DNA from: Microbacterium luticocti DSM 19459
Lineage (GTDB): Bacteria > Actinomycetota > Actinomycetes > Actinomycetales > Microbacteriaceae
Direction: 5' to 3'
NCBI RefSeq assembly: GCF_000422405.1
Contig: NZ_AULS01000005.1
Location: 62,001 to 126,000 of the forward strand
DNA length: 64,000 nucleotides
Part shown: piece after piece, positions 1-8,864 of the stretch
How positions within the stretch are numbered: the stretch's first letter is position 1
Layout of the letters: every line of letters starts with the position of its first letter
Notes under the pieces: generated by a model
What the model was told of the DNA's origin: nothing
Database searches by the model: none
Seen by the model: only the letters and a program-made list of their open reading frames with translations
Program-made: the position numbers and the translations under genes

Positions 1-1
1 A

Positions 2-379
2 CTGTCGGGTGGGATGCGGCAGCGCGTCATGATCGCGATGGCGCTGGCCCTGCGCCCCCAGCTGATGGTGATGGATGAACCCACGACCGCGCTCGACGTG
101 CTCGTGCAGCGCGAGATCCTGCAGAAGATCTCTGAGCTGCGTCATCAGTTCGGCTTCTCCGTGATCTTCATCACCCACGACCTTCCCCTGCTGCTGGAGA
201 TCTCCGACCGCATCGCGGTCATGAAAGACGGCGCGATCGTCGAACTCGCGACCGCCGAAGATCTCTACCGCAGCCCGCAGCATCCCTACACCCGGCGCCT
301 GCTCTCGTCGTTCCCTAGCCTCACCGGGGCACGCGGAGCCTACGCCGGCCGCACCGGCTCGAGCCAGGAGAACGCATGA
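2..379 (+). CDS. Oligopeptide/oligosaccharide ABC transporter, ATP-binding subunit 1 (3' part)
   Basis: The 5' part lies outside the window; 125 residues remain. The visible piece begins inside the ABC signature (LSGG at bases 2-13), followed by a Walker B (LMVMDEPTTALD) and the switch histidine in FITHD. The tail LYRSPQHPYTRRLL is the oligopeptide-type C-terminal motif, so this is a DppD/OppD-class ATPase. It powers uptake with the second ATPase and the two permeases that follow. Its stop overlaps the next start by 4 bp (ATGA), showing translational coupling. The beta-glucosidase at the operon end suggests a sugar rather than peptide substrate, but this is inferred. Confidence 0.93.
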   Translation: MSGGMRQRVMIAMALALRPQLMVMDEPTTALDVLVQREILQKISELRHQFGFSVIFITHDLPLLLEISDRIAVMKDGAIVELATAEDLYRSPQHPYTRRLLSSFPSLTGARGAYAGRTGSSQENA

Positions 380-1176
380 CCACCCTCGAGTTCTCGCACA
401 TCACCAAGAAGTACCGCGTTCGCGGATCAGGAGAAATGCTCGCGCTCGACGACGTCAGCTTCACGCTGAGCTCCGAGCAGACCATCGCGCTGGTCGGCCA
501 GAGCGGAAGCGGCAAGTCGACGATCGCGAAGATCCTCACCCAGCTCGAACAGCCCACCAGTGGCGAGGTCCTTCTCGACGGCACGCCGATCCCGCGCCGC
601 GGCAAAGGACTGCGCCGTTACCGGCAGCAGTTGCGCATGGTCTTCCAGGATCCGTTCGCGTCCCTGAACCCCGCCCGCACCATCCGCTACCACGTCCAGC
701 GGCCGCTCGAACTCGATCGCATCGTGCCCGCGCGCGAGGTCGAAGCCGAGGTGGTGCGTCTGCTCGAGCGTGTGCAGCTCGACGCCGACGCCGTCATCGA
801 CCGACGACCGCACGAACTGTCGGGCGGCCAGCGTCAGCGCGTCGCCATCGCGCGTGCCCTCGCTTCGCGGCCCGCGCTGCTGGTCGCCGACGAGCCCGTG
901 TCGATGCTCGACGTGTCGTTGCGGCTGGGCGTGCTGACGCTGCTGGCCGATCTGCAGCGCGAGTCGGGCCTCGGTGTGCTCTACATCACCCACGACCTGG
1001 CCACGGCGCGTCACTTCAGCGACGAGATCATGGTGCTGCACCACGGCCACGTGGTCGAACGAGGACCGTCCGACGACGTGATCCTCAACCCCCGGCATCC
1101 CTACACCCGTGCGCTGCGCGACGCCTCACCCGATCCGCACGCGCTGTTCGGCGCCGCCCAGGAGGGCCGCTCATGA
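376..1176 (+). CDS. Oligopeptide/oligosaccharide ABC transporter, ATP-binding subunit 2
   Basis: A complete 266-residue DppF/OppF-class ATPase. Visible motifs in order are Walker A (GQSGSGKST), signature LSGGQRQR, Walker B (LLVADEPVSMLD), switch histidine in YITHD, and the C-terminal motif NPRHPYTRAL. It is the partner of the ATPase encoded just upstream, and together they would hydrolyse ATP on the cytoplasmic face of the permease pair. It overlaps both neighbours by 4 bp, as expected for a tightly coupled operon. A binding protein gene is not in view and presumably lies upstream of the window. Confidence 0.95.
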   Translation: MTTLEFSHITKKYRVRGSGEMLALDDVSFTLSSEQTIALVGQSGSGKSTIAKILTQLEQPTSGEVLLDGTPIPRRGKGLRRYRQQLRMVFQDPFASLNPARTIRYHVQRPLELDRIVPAREVEAEVVRLLERVQLDADAVIDRRPHELSGGQRQRVAIARALASRPALLVADEPVSMLDVSLRLGVLTLLADLQRESGLGVLYITHDLATARHFSDEIMVLHHGHVVERGPSDDVILNPRHPYTRALRDASPDPHALFGAAQEGRS

Positions 1177-2156
1177 GATTCTTCCTTCGCCGCGCGGTCT
1201 TCTACCTGTTCACGGCGTGGGCCGCCATCACGATCAACTTCTTCCTGCCGCGCATGATGAAAGGCGACCCGGTCAGCGCCTTCATCGCGTCGAACCAGGG
1301 ACGTATCAGTCCCGAGGCCATCGACTCCCTGAAGATCCTCTTCGGTCTCGACAACCACATGTCGCTCTGGCAGCAATACGTCCAGTACTGGGGGCTGCTG
1401 CTGCACGGCGACCTCGGCCGCTCGTTCTCGCGCGGCCTCGCCCCGGTGACCGACGTCATCGGCGCCGCGTTGCCGTGGACGGTCGGCCTCGTGGGGCTGG
1501 CCACGATCATCTCGTTCGTGCTGGGCACGGCGTTCGGCGCGATCATCGGGTGGCGCCGGGGCAGCAAGGCCGACCTCGCAGTTCCCTTCGCGACCTTCTT
1601 CTCGACGGTGCCGTACTTCTGGATGGGACTCATCGCGATCGCGGTGTTCTCATCGACGCTCGGATGGTTCCCGGCATCCCACGCGTACGGAAAGGGGAGC
1701 GACCCGGGGTTCACGTTCTCGTTCATCGGCGATGTCATCGCGCACGGAACGCTGCCCGCTCTCACCATCGTCATCTCGTCACTGGGCGGCTGGATCCTCG
1801 GCATGCGCAACATGATGATCACGGTGCTCGACGAAGACTTCGTCACCGTGGCGCAGGCCAAGGGGCTTCCGCGCGGGCAGGTGCTCTGGCGCTATGCCGC
1901 ACGCAACGCGATGCTGCCCCAGCTGTCGAGCTTCGCACTGTCGCTCGGGTTCATCGTGAGCGGCACGATCGTGATGGAGCTCGTGTTCTCCTACCCCGGC
2001 GTCGGGAAGCTGCTGCTGGACGCCACGACGGCCAAGGACTACCCGCTCATGCAGGGGCTCTTCCTCGTGATCACCCTCACCGTGCTCGTCGCGAACATCC
2101 TCGCCGACGTCGCGTACGCCATCCTCGATCCCCGTACCCGCCAGATGGAGGGCTGA
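1173..2156 (+). CDS. ABC transporter permease, DppB type
   Basis: A 327-residue integral membrane protein with the N-terminal segment FLRRAVFYLFTAW and the GDLGRSF stretch before the second membrane segment, both typical of DppB/OppB permeases. A long extracytoplasmic loop follows helix 1, and a coupling-helix (EAA-like) region lies around FVTVAQAKGLPRG. It forms the transmembrane channel with the next gene product. The start overlaps the preceding ATPase gene by 4 bp; the downstream permease starts 3 bp after the stop. Substrate cannot be read from the sequence. Confidence 0.94.
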   Translation: MRFFLRRAVFYLFTAWAAITINFFLPRMMKGDPVSAFIASNQGRISPEAIDSLKILFGLDNHMSLWQQYVQYWGLLLHGDLGRSFSRGLAPVTDVIGAALPWTVGLVGLATIISFVLGTAFGAIIGWRRGSKADLAVPFATFFSTVPYFWMGLIAIAVFSSTLGWFPASHAYGKGSDPGFTFSFIGDVIAHGTLPALTIVISSLGGWILGMRNMMITVLDEDFVTVAQAKGLPRGQVLWRYAARNAMLPQLSSFALSLGFIVSGTIVMELVFSYPGVGKLLLDATTAKDYPLMQGLFLVITLTVLVANILADVAYAILDPRTRQMEG

Positions 2157-2159
2157 CCC

Positions 2160-3149
2160 GTGGCACAGACACAGACGCTCACCGGCCCGGAGCGCACGAC
2201 CTTCGTGCGTCAGCTCGGCTCGTCGTTCGCGATGTTCCGCAACCCCAAGTCGCTGGTCGGTCTCGCCATCCTCGGCGTGTTTGTCCTGGTGGCGATCTTC
2301 CAGGACCTCATCGCCCCGTACGGTCCCCTCGAAAAGGACTACACCGCCCTGCGACAGGCGCCGTCGTGGCGGCACCTGTTGGGCACGACGCACATGGGCG
2401 AGGACGTGTTCAGCCAGATCATCTACGGCACCCGGGGCGTCCTGGTGGTCGGCTTCCTCGCCGGCATCATCGCGACAGCGACCGCGATCCTCATCGGTGT
2501 GCTGTCGGGATACGTGCGCGGGTGGCGCAGCGAGTCGCTCTCGGCCCTGACGAACGTGTTCCTCGTGATCCCGGGGCTGCCGCTGATCATCATCGTGGCC
2601 TCGCAGTTCGAGAATCCGCCACTGCTGCTGATCTCGGCGGTGCTCGCCGTCACCGGGTGGGCCTGGGGCGCACGTGTGCTGCGGGCGCAGACGATGTCGC
2701 TGCGCAACCGCGACTTCATCCAGGCCGCACGGGCCAACGGCGAGCCGCTGCGGCGCATCATCTTCGTCGAGATGCTGCCCAACCTGCTCGCGATCATCGC
2801 GTCGAGTTTCGTGGGCACGGTCACCGCGGCGGTACTGAGCCTGACGACCCTGGCCTTCATCGGCGTCATCCCCATCACGAACCTCAACTGGGGCACCATC
2901 CTGTTCTGGGCACAGCAGAACGGGGCGTTCCCCGACTACTGGTGGTGGTACATCCCGGCCGGTCTGTGCATCGCGCTGTTGGGGATGGCGCTCTCGCTCA
3001 TCAACTTCGGCATCGACGAGTACGTGAACCCGCGTCTGCGATCGGCGGGCGAGCGTGCCCGGGCCCTGAAGAAGCGCGGGCTCAACGTGAACTCCGCCGC
3101 CACCGCCGTCACGACATCGACCACCTCCGTGAGAGAAAGCCAGGCATGA
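2160..3149 (+). CDS. ABC transporter permease, DppC type
   Basis: A 329-residue permease starting at GTG. The N-terminal DppC helix is followed by the motif HLLGTTHMGEDVFSQIIYG, typical of DppC/OppC (LGTDxxGRD in classic members). The coupling loop is RDFIQAARANGEPLRRII. The C-terminal tail after the last helix is Ser/Thr-rich and poorly ordered. It pairs with the preceding permease, and its stop overlaps the start of the beta-glucosidase gene by 4 bp, so transporter and hydrolase are made together. GTG is preferred because it keeps operon spacing and precedes the first membrane segment. Confidence 0.93.
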   Translation: MAQTQTLTGPERTTFVRQLGSSFAMFRNPKSLVGLAILGVFVLVAIFQDLIAPYGPLEKDYTALRQAPSWRHLLGTTHMGEDVFSQIIYGTRGVLVVGFLAGIIATATAILIGVLSGYVRGWRSESLSALTNVFLVIPGLPLIIIVASQFENPPLLLISAVLAVTGWAWGARVLRAQTMSLRNRDFIQAARANGEPLRRIIFVEMLPNLLAIIASSFVGTVTAAVLSLTTLAFIGVIPITNLNWGTILFWAQQNGAFPDYWWWYIPAGLCIALLGMALSLINFGIDEYVNPRLRSAGERARALKKRGLNVNSAATAVTTSTTSVRESQA

Positions 3150-5395
3150 CCAGCGACCTTGTATCCACCACGCTCCCGTACCGCGATCCGACGCGCACGA
3201 CCGCCGAGCGCGTCACCGACCTGCTGGGGCGGATGACCCTCGAGGAGAAGGTCGGACAGATGCTGCAGCTGGACGCCCGCGGCGACCTGGACGACATCGT
3301 GCTGCACCGGCACGCGGGTTCGATCCTGCACACCTCACCGGAGAGGATCCTGCAGGCGAACGCGCTCACGGCCCGCACCCGACTGGGCATCCCGCTGCTG
3401 GTGGCGGAGGATTGCATCCACGGCCACTCGTTCTGGCCGGGCGCGACGATCTTCCCCACCCAGCTGGGGCTGGCCGCGAGCTGGGACGCCGACCTGCTCG
3501 AGCGGGTCGCGCGCATCACCGCCGTGGAGGTGGCGGCCACCGGCATCCATTGGACCTTCTCCCCGGTGCTGTGCATCGCCCGGGATCTGCGTTGGGGCCG
3601 TGTCGACGAGACGTTCGGCGAAGACCCGTTCCTCATCGGCGAGCTGGCCTCGGCCATGGTCCGCGGTTATCAGGGCGCGGGGCTGGGCGACTCGACGGCC
3701 ATCCTGGCGACGGCGAAGCACTTCGCCGGCTACTCCGAGACGCAGGGCGGCCGGGATGCCAGTGAGGCGGACATCTCGCGTCGCAAGCTGCGCAGCTGGT
3801 TCCTGCCCCCGTTCGAGAGGGTGGCGCGGGAAGGATGCCGCACCTTCATGCTCGGCTACCAGAGCACCGACGGTGTGCCGATCACCGTCAACGACTGGCT
3901 GCTGGGCGATGTGCTCAGGGGGGAGTGGGGCTACACCGGCACCCTCGTCACCGACTGGGACAACGTGGGTCGCATGGTGTGGGAGCAGCATGTGCAGCCC
4001 GATGTCGCCCACGCGGCGGCGGCCGCGACCCGCGCCGGCAATGATGTGATCATGACGACCCCCCGCTTCTTCGAGGGCGCATTGCAGGCCGTGGGCAGCG
4101 GGATGCTGTCACCGGACGCCTTCGACGATGCCGTGGCGCGCATCCTGACTCTGAAGTTCGATCTGGGTCTCTTCGAGGATCCGCGCCTGCCGCTTCCCGG
4201 TCTGGAGCGCATCGTGGGCTCGGACGAGCACGCTGCCGTGAACCTCGAGGCCGCGCGGCGGTCCATCGTGCTTCTGGAGAACGACGGCACTCTGCCGCTG
4301 GCGCCGCGTGCGGCGTCCATCGCCGTTGTCGGTCCTCTCGCCGACGACGCGCAATATCAGCTCGGCGACTGGGCCGGCGGATCCGGGCAGGCCGGCTGGC
4401 TCGACGGGCAGCCGCGCGAGATGATCACGACCGTGCTCGACGGCATCCGCGAGCTCGCGCCCGAGGGCTCGACCGTGTCGTACGCGCGCGGCGCCGAGAT
4501 CCTGACCATGCAGCCCGACCCGGCGGGGGCCACGTTCCCCGACGGGCAGCCGCGGCCGCCGATCGTGCATGCGTGTCCGCCCGACGAGGCCATGATCGCC
4601 GACGCGGTGCAGGCGGCGTCGCACGCCGACCTCGTCGTGGCGGTGGTCGGCGATCACATCGAACTCGTCGGCGAGGGCCGCTCCACAGCGACGCTGGAAC
4701 TGATCGGTGGGCAGAATGCGCTGCTCGACGCCGTGATCGCCACCGGCACGCCGGTGGTCGTGGTGCTGCTGGCCTCCAAACCGCTCGTGCTGCCGGCCAG
4801 CGTGCAGCGCGCGGCTGCGGTGCTGTGGATCGCCAACCCCGGCATGCAGGGCGGCCGGGCGCTCGCCGAGGTGCTCACCGGGCGCATCCAGCCGTCGGGC
4901 CGCCTGCCGATCTCGTTCGCGCGGCACGCCGGGCAGTTGCCGATCTACTACAACCAGGTCCGCGGGCAGCACGGCGACCGCTATGCCGACCTGACGCAGG
5001 CTCCCGCCTGGGCGTTCGGTCACGGCCTGTCGTACACGACGGTCGAGTACGCCGACCTGACGCTTGGGGCCACCGAACTGAGCACGGCAGACACGCTCGT
5101 GGCCGAGGTCACGGTGCACAACACGGGGGAGCGGCCCGCGCGCGAGACCGTGCAACTGTACATCCGTGACGAGGTGACCTCGGTCAGCTGGGCCGACAAA
5201 GAGCTCAAGGCCTTCCAACAGGTCGAGGTCGCGCCCGGACAGTCGCAGCGGGTGCGCGTCGAGTTGCCGGTGGCGGATTGCACGATCGTGGATGCCGCCG
5301 GCCGCCGCATCGTGGAGGCCGGCCGCTTTCAAGCGCTGGTGGGATCGTCGTCGCGCGACGAGGACCTGTTGGCCGCGGAGTTCATCGTCCGCTGA
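3146..5395 (+). CDS. Glycoside hydrolase family 3 beta-glucosidase, cytoplasmic
   Basis: A 749-residue GH3 enzyme: an N-terminal TIM-barrel domain (opening near MTLEEKVGQM, with KHFAGYSETQGGRD substrate-binding region), a second alpha/beta domain and a C-terminal fibronectin type III-like domain (VTVHNTGERPARETVQLY). The nucleophile is predicted to be Asp270 in TLVTDWDNVG. No signal peptide is seen, so it probably acts inside the cell on imported oligosaccharides. The ATG at 3146 overlaps the permease stop and fits the family N-terminus; a longer reading frame upstream is only a shadow. Beta-glucosidase is most likely; beta-xylosidase specificity is possible. Confidence 0.93.
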   Translation: MTSDLVSTTLPYRDPTRTTAERVTDLLGRMTLEEKVGQMLQLDARGDLDDIVLHRHAGSILHTSPERILQANALTARTRLGIPLLVAEDCIHGHSFWPGATIFPTQLGLAASWDADLLERVARITAVEVAATGIHWTFSPVLCIARDLRWGRVDETFGEDPFLIGELASAMVRGYQGAGLGDSTAILATAKHFAGYSETQGGRDASEADISRRKLRSWFLPPFERVAREGCRTFMLGYQSTDGVPITVNDWLLGDVLRGEWGYTGTLVTDWDNVGRMVWEQHVQPDVAHAAAAATRAGNDVIMTTPRFFEGALQAVGSGMLSPDAFDDAVARILTLKFDLGLFEDPRLPLPGLERIVGSDEHAAVNLEAARRSIVLLENDGTLPLAPRAASIAVVGPLADDAQYQLGDWAGGSGQAGWLDGQPREMITTVLDGIRELAPEGSTVSYARGAEILTMQPDPAGATFPDGQPRPPIVHACPPDEAMIADAVQAASHADLVVAVVGDHIELVGEGRSTATLELIGGQNALLDAVIATGTPVVVVLLASKPLVLPASVQRAAAVLWIANPGMQGGRALAEVLTGRIQPSGRLPISFARHAGQLPIYYNQVRGQHGDRYADLTQAPAWAFGHGLSYTTVEYADLTLGATELSTADTLVAEVTVHNTGERPARETVQLYIRDEVTSVSWADKELKAFQQVEVAPGQSQRVRVELPVADCTIVDAAGRRIVEAGRFQALVGSSSRDEDLLAAEFIVR

Positions 5396-5480
5396 GCACG
5401 GCGGCGGTGGCGGTGGCCGTCCAGGGCCGGGCGCGGTGACCTGCCGCGGCATCCGGCATGCCCGCGGCGTCCGGCACCGG

Positions 5481-5495
5481 CGCACACAGTGTGCG
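5481..5495. promoter_or_regulatory. 15-bp perfect palindrome in the 5.4-5.64 kb intergenic region
   Basis: CGCACAC-A-GTGTGCG is a perfect odd-centred dyad about 65 bp upstream of the -35 box of the next gene. It lacks a T-run, so it looks more like a protein site than a terminator. No regulator can be named. The rest of the 244-base gap (5396-5639) holds only the promoter described separately. Confidence 0.35.
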
Positions 5496-5559
5496 TATGG
5501 GCGCGCTTTCATCATTGGTGGAAAAGTCCCTGGTCAGAAGGGACGTATCGGTTCAATCA

Positions 5560-5589
5560 TTGATCGGACGCCGTTCTCGGGCGTAGACT
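5560..5589 (+). promoter_or_regulatory. Sigma-70-type promoter of the small zinc-ribbon gene
   Basis: A -35 box TTGATC at 5560-5565 and a -10 box TAGACT at 5584-5589 are separated by 18 bp. The predicted start of transcription near 5596 leaves a 5' UTR of about 44 nt that contains a purine-rich ribosome-binding stretch before the ATG at 5640. Confidence 0.55.
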
Positions 5590-5639
5590 CGCGAGCCCGG
5601 CGCACCGAGGGTTGCGCGACACAAGAGAAAGAAGCGAGC

Positions 5640-5783
5640 ATGGCCAAAGGCCACCAGTGTCCCAACTGCGGCAAGCACACGCTTCAGCCCTACACGACCA
5701 ATCAGCTCCGCTGTTCGAACTGTGGCACCGTGGTGAAGAAGGATCGACTGACCGTCGCCGCAGGCGCGGGCGCAATGCGCTGA
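5640..5783 (+). CDS. Small zinc-ribbon protein (47 aa)
   Basis: A 47-residue basic protein with two CxxC knuckles, CPNCGKH and CSNCGTVV, forming a four-cysteine zinc ribbon like those of ribosomal L36/L37-type and transcription-factor ribbons. The start at ATG 5640 follows a GA-rich Shine-Dalgarno stretch, and the gene has its own promoter. It stands alone, convergent with the lactonase-like gene. No function is known to me; nucleic-acid or ribosome binding is a guess from fold and charge. Confidence 0.8.
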   Translation: MAKGHQCPNCGKHTLQPYTTNQLRCSNCGTVVKKDRLTVAAGAGAMR

Positions 5784-5950
5784 GGCACCCCGACTCGGGA
5801 GGGGTTGCGGCACTGTTCGATGTCAGTGGGCACGCCTTGGATGCGGTGCTGTCATCTGCACCGACACCCCACCCCTGTCGCGCACGGCGCTCGGCACGGG
5901 TGATCCCCATCCGCCGGCGCTTGGCGCGCGAGCGGCCGCGGGGGCGGGGA

Positions 5951-6571
5951 TCACCGCGCGGGGCGCCACGGTTCGCGCTGGTGCGACATCCAGACCAGCC
6001 CAGGCTCGAGCGCACGAATCAGGCGCTGTCCCTCGGTCTGCGGATCATCGAGCTCGCCGGCGAAGACCGCGGTGTCGCCGGCGATGACGATCGGGCCGTG
6101 ATCCGTCTCGATGACCACGATCTGCGACCCTCTGGTGTGGCCGGGGGCAGGAACCAGCCGCACACCGGGCAACAGGGTGAACTCGCCGTCGACCGGTACG
6201 TACGCCGCCGTGGCACCCGGCGGATCGACCCACTCGCGGATGGTGTAGTCGTCTTGCTGACGCGCGTCGTCGAGTTCCTGCCGCTGCACGTAGATCGGCG
6301 TGCCTGAGAACAGATGGTTGCCGCCGCAGTGGTCGAAGTGCAGGTGGGTGTTGACGACCATGTCGACGCTCGCAAGATCGAGGTCCTGCTCGCTGAGCGG
6401 GTGCAGTTGCGGATCGAGGTCGGCGACTGCCGGATGACGTTCGGTCAGCCCCGTGTCGACCAGCACGCGCCCGGCGGGATGATCGATGAGATGAACGTAG
6501 ATCGGCAGGTCGACCCCGGCCAGGTCGCCGACGTGCACGGGTGTGACGGTGATGCCGGCGGAATGAATCAT
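5951..6571 (-). CDS. MBL-fold metallo-hydrolase, N-acyl homoserine lactonase-like
   Basis: A 206-residue metallo-beta-lactamase-fold protein. The metal-binding motif HLHFDHCGG (HxHxDH) is followed by a later His in APGHTRGS and Asp in IAGDTAVF, giving a full dinuclear site. Overall length and motif order match the AHL lactonase (AiiA/AttM) group, which opens lactone rings of quorum signals, but other MBL hydrolases look similar. The start at 6571 has a clear GAGAGGA ribosome-binding site; a longer frame would run into the upstream dyad. It lies downstream of the isochorismatase gene with a 64-bp inverted repeat between. Confidence 0.85.
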   Translation of the reverse strand: MIHSAGITVTPVHVGDLAGVDLPIYVHLIDHPAGRVLVDTGLTERHPAVADLDPQLHPLSEQDLDLASVDMVVNTHLHFDHCGGNHLFSGTPIYVQRQELDDARQQDDYTIREWVDPPGATAAYVPVDGEFTLLPGVRLVPAPGHTRGSQIVVIETDHGPIVIAGDTAVFAGELDDPQTEGQRLIRALEPGLVWMSHQREPWRPAR

Positions 6572-6626
6572 CGCGGCTGTCCTCTCCGATGGGATGATGC
6601 GGGGCCTCACCTGTGCGGGCGAGGGA

Positions 6627-6690
6627 AGGAGAATCGGGTCAGGGCAGGAGTCTGAATCGATCAGATCTCCTGCTCTCGGCCGATTCTCCT
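6627..6690. repeat. 64-bp imperfect dyad between the hydrolase and lactonase-like genes
   Basis: The two halves mirror about ATCGAT (6656-6661). Outer arms AGGAGAATCGG (6627-6637) and CCGATTCTCCT (6680-6690) are perfect complements, and inner arms around GCAGGAG (6644-6650) and CTCCTGC (6667-6673) also pair. There is no T-tract on either strand, so it is either an operator or an RNA structure 56 nt before the start of the lactonase-like gene. Confidence 0.75.
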
Positions 6691-6751
6691 GCACTCACCG
6701 CAAGAGCCGGCCTGCTCGGCGTGGACGACCACACGGCCCGGGCCACCCGGA

Positions 6752-7303
6752 TCACCCGACCAGGGCGGCGGTGTCGGTGAGGGTGATCTGCGGCTCGTAC
6801 AGGCTCATCACCTGTACGGCGGCGTCATGGTTCGCCTGCGTCGAGCCCGCGCACGCATCGGTGACCACGGTCACATAGGCTCCGGCATCCGCCGCCGCCA
6901 GTGCGGTCGAGATCACGCAACAGTCGGTCGACACCCCGCACAGCACCAGCCGCGGCGCGTGGCCGGTCACGGCGAGCAGCTCGGGGCTGAACTTGCCGAA
7001 CGAGGGACGGTCGATCGTCGGCCGCGACGTCAGACCGCCGGCGGCGGGCACGAGCGCGAACAGCGGATCGGTCTCGGGCTTGTCGGCGAACGGCCACGCC
7101 TGGAAGTACGCGCCCCACGACGTCGCCCGGTCGGCGGTGGGCACCCATCGCGTCACCAGCACCCGGTCACGGTGCGTCGCCGCCAGCCGCTGGATGCGCT
7201 CCATCGCGTCGTCGAAGAACGGTGATCCCCACGGCGATGCCGGGTCGGCGAACACATGCTGCGGGTCGATCACGACCAGCCAGGCCGAGGCATCCACGCT
7301 CAT
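6752..7303 (-). CDS. Cysteine hydrolase, isochorismatase family
   Basis: A 183-residue isochorismatase-like hydrolase. The catalytic triad is readable: Asp in WLVVIDPQHVF, Lys in PSFGKFSPEL, and Cys in CGVSTDCCVISTA, with the conserved cis-peptide region before it. Such enzymes cleave amides such as nicotinamide, N-carbamoyl compounds or ureidoacrylate. Its ATG at 7303 overlaps the stop of the upstream NCS1 permease by 4 bp, so the hydrolase probably acts on the nitrogen compound that permease imports. The exact substrate cannot be assigned. Confidence 0.9.
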   Translation of the reverse strand: MSVDASAWLVVIDPQHVFADPASPWGSPFFDDAMERIQRLAATHRDRVLVTRWVPTADRATSWGAYFQAWPFADKPETDPLFALVPAAGGLTSRPTIDRPSFGKFSPELLAVTGHAPRLVLCGVSTDCCVISTALAAADAGAYVTVVTDACAGSTQANHDAAVQVMSLYEPQITLTDTAALVG

Positions 7304-8748
7304 GCCGCCTCTTGACGGCGGATCTTGCCGCCCCGCGCGAACCAGGCCACCAGGAACGACAGCACCAGCGCGAAGAACACGCCGAGGTTCGCGTACGCCC
7401 ACACGCCGTCATGGCCGCCGACCAGGAACAGCAGGTACCCCTGCCAGTTGTTCCACGGCGCATCCTCGGCGAACCCGTTCACGACGAATCCCCAGCCGAT
7501 GACGGATGCCACCACCATGGTGCCGATCGAGACCCAGTCCCACGAACCGTAGCGGCCCTTCGGATCGAACAGGGCGTTCTCGTCGTAGTCGGCACGTCGA
7601 CGCAGGATGTCGGCGATGAGGATCCCCGCCCACGACGCCAGCGGCACGCCCAGGGTGATCAAGAAGCTCTGGAACGGGCCGAGGAACCCCTGTGCGAAGA
7701 ACACCACCCAGATGGTGCCCGCGGTGAGGATCACCCCGTCGATCGCTGCCGCAGACGGCCGCGGGATGCGGATGCCCAGGCTCAGCAGGGTCAGCCCCGA
7801 CGAGTAGATGCCGAGCACCGCCCCCGAGACCAGGGCGAGGATCGCGGTGATCAGAAACGGCACCAGCACCCACACCGGAAGGATCTGCGCCAGCGCGCCG
7901 ACCGGGTCGTTCTGCACCGCCTCGAACAGCTTCTGATCCGACCCGGCCAGCAGCAGACCGAAGATCACCAGGACCACCGGCGCGACCGAGCCGCCGAACG
8001 TGTTCCAGCCGACGATCGCGCCGTCCGATGCGGTGCGCTTCTGGTAGCGCGACCAGTCGGCGGCGATGTTGATCCACCCGAGCCCGAACCCGGTCATCAC
8101 CATCACCAGGGCACCGACGACTTGGCCGACGTTGCCACTGGGCAGGGCCATCACCGCCCCCAGATCGATGTGCGGGATCGCCAGCACGATGTACAGGATC
8201 GTGACGATGCCGGTCACCCAGGTGAGCACCGACTGCAGCTTCATGATGGTGTGGTAGCCGAGCACGGATGCCGTCACGATGAGCGCCGCGACGATCACGG
8301 TCGCGATCAGCTTGACGGCCACCCCGCCATCACCGCCCAGCTGGGTGATGATCGTCGCCGTGGCCAGCACAGCGGTGATGGCCAGGAACGTCTCCCAGCC
8401 GATGGAGGTGAGCCACGACACGATGCCGGGCACCTTCTGGCCGTGCACGCCGAACGCGGCACGCGAGAGCACCATGGTCGGCGCCGAGCCGCGCTTGCCG
8501 GCGATCGCAATGAGCCCGCACAGCAAGAACGAGACGACGATGCCGATCACCGCCACCAGCGTCGCCTGCCAGAACGAGATGCCGAAGCCGAGCACGAACG
8601 AGCCGTACGACATGCCGAACACCGACACGTTCGCGGCGAACCACGGCCAGAACAGGTCGCGGGGCTTCGCGGTGCGCTCTGACTCGGGGATGATCTCGAT
8701 GCCGGTGCGCTCGATGAGCGGGGACTCGGAACGGGCGGGTGCGGACAC
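7300..8748 (-). CDS. NCS1-family purine/pyrimidine-type permease
   Basis: A 482-residue polytopic membrane protein with about 12 hydrophobic segments. The opening RDLFWPWFAANVSVFGMSYG and the GKRGSAPTMVLSRAAFG stretch are hallmarks of the nucleobase:cation symporter-1 family (cytosine, purines, hydantoin, allantoin, thiamine precursors). The GTG at 8748 is chosen because AGGAG lies six bases upstream; a longer frame adds an Arg/Pro-rich segment that does not look real. It is the first gene of the leftward pair with the cysteine hydrolase, pointing to uptake and breakdown of a cyclic amide or nucleobase. Confidence 0.9.
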   Translation of the reverse strand: MSAPARSESPLIERTGIEIIPESERTAKPRDLFWPWFAANVSVFGMSYGSFVLGFGISFWQATLVAVIGIVVSFLLCGLIAIAGKRGSAPTMVLSRAAFGVHGQKVPGIVSWLTSIGWETFLAITAVLATATIITQLGGDGGVAVKLIATVIVAALIVTASVLGYHTIMKLQSVLTWVTGIVTILYIVLAIPHIDLGAVMALPSGNVGQVVGALVMVMTGFGLGWINIAADWSRYQKRTASDGAIVGWNTFGGSVAPVVLVIFGLLLAGSDQKLFEAVQNDPVGALAQILPVWVLVPFLITAILALVSGAVLGIYSSGLTLLSLGIRIPRPSAAAIDGVILTAGTIWVVFFAQGFLGPFQSFLITLGVPLASWAGILIADILRRRADYDENALFDPKGRYGSWDWVSIGTMVVASVIGWGFVVNGFAEDAPWNNWQGYLLFLVGGHDGVWAYANLGVFFALVLSFLVAWFARGGKIRRQEAA

Positions 8749-8864
8749 GGCGGCTCCTGCGGGTCGGTTGCCCCCATCCTGGCATCGGCGTGGCCGCCGC
8801 GCCAGGACCGCCGCGGGCTTGCGGTCGGGCCGGGCACGGCGCACCCTGGTGGAGGGGGTGCGAG

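Noticed and set aside
1109-3145. Very long open frame running into the GH3 gene from upstream
   Set aside because: It overlaps two clear permease genes in another frame and is Arg/His-rich; high GC produces such shadow frames throughout.
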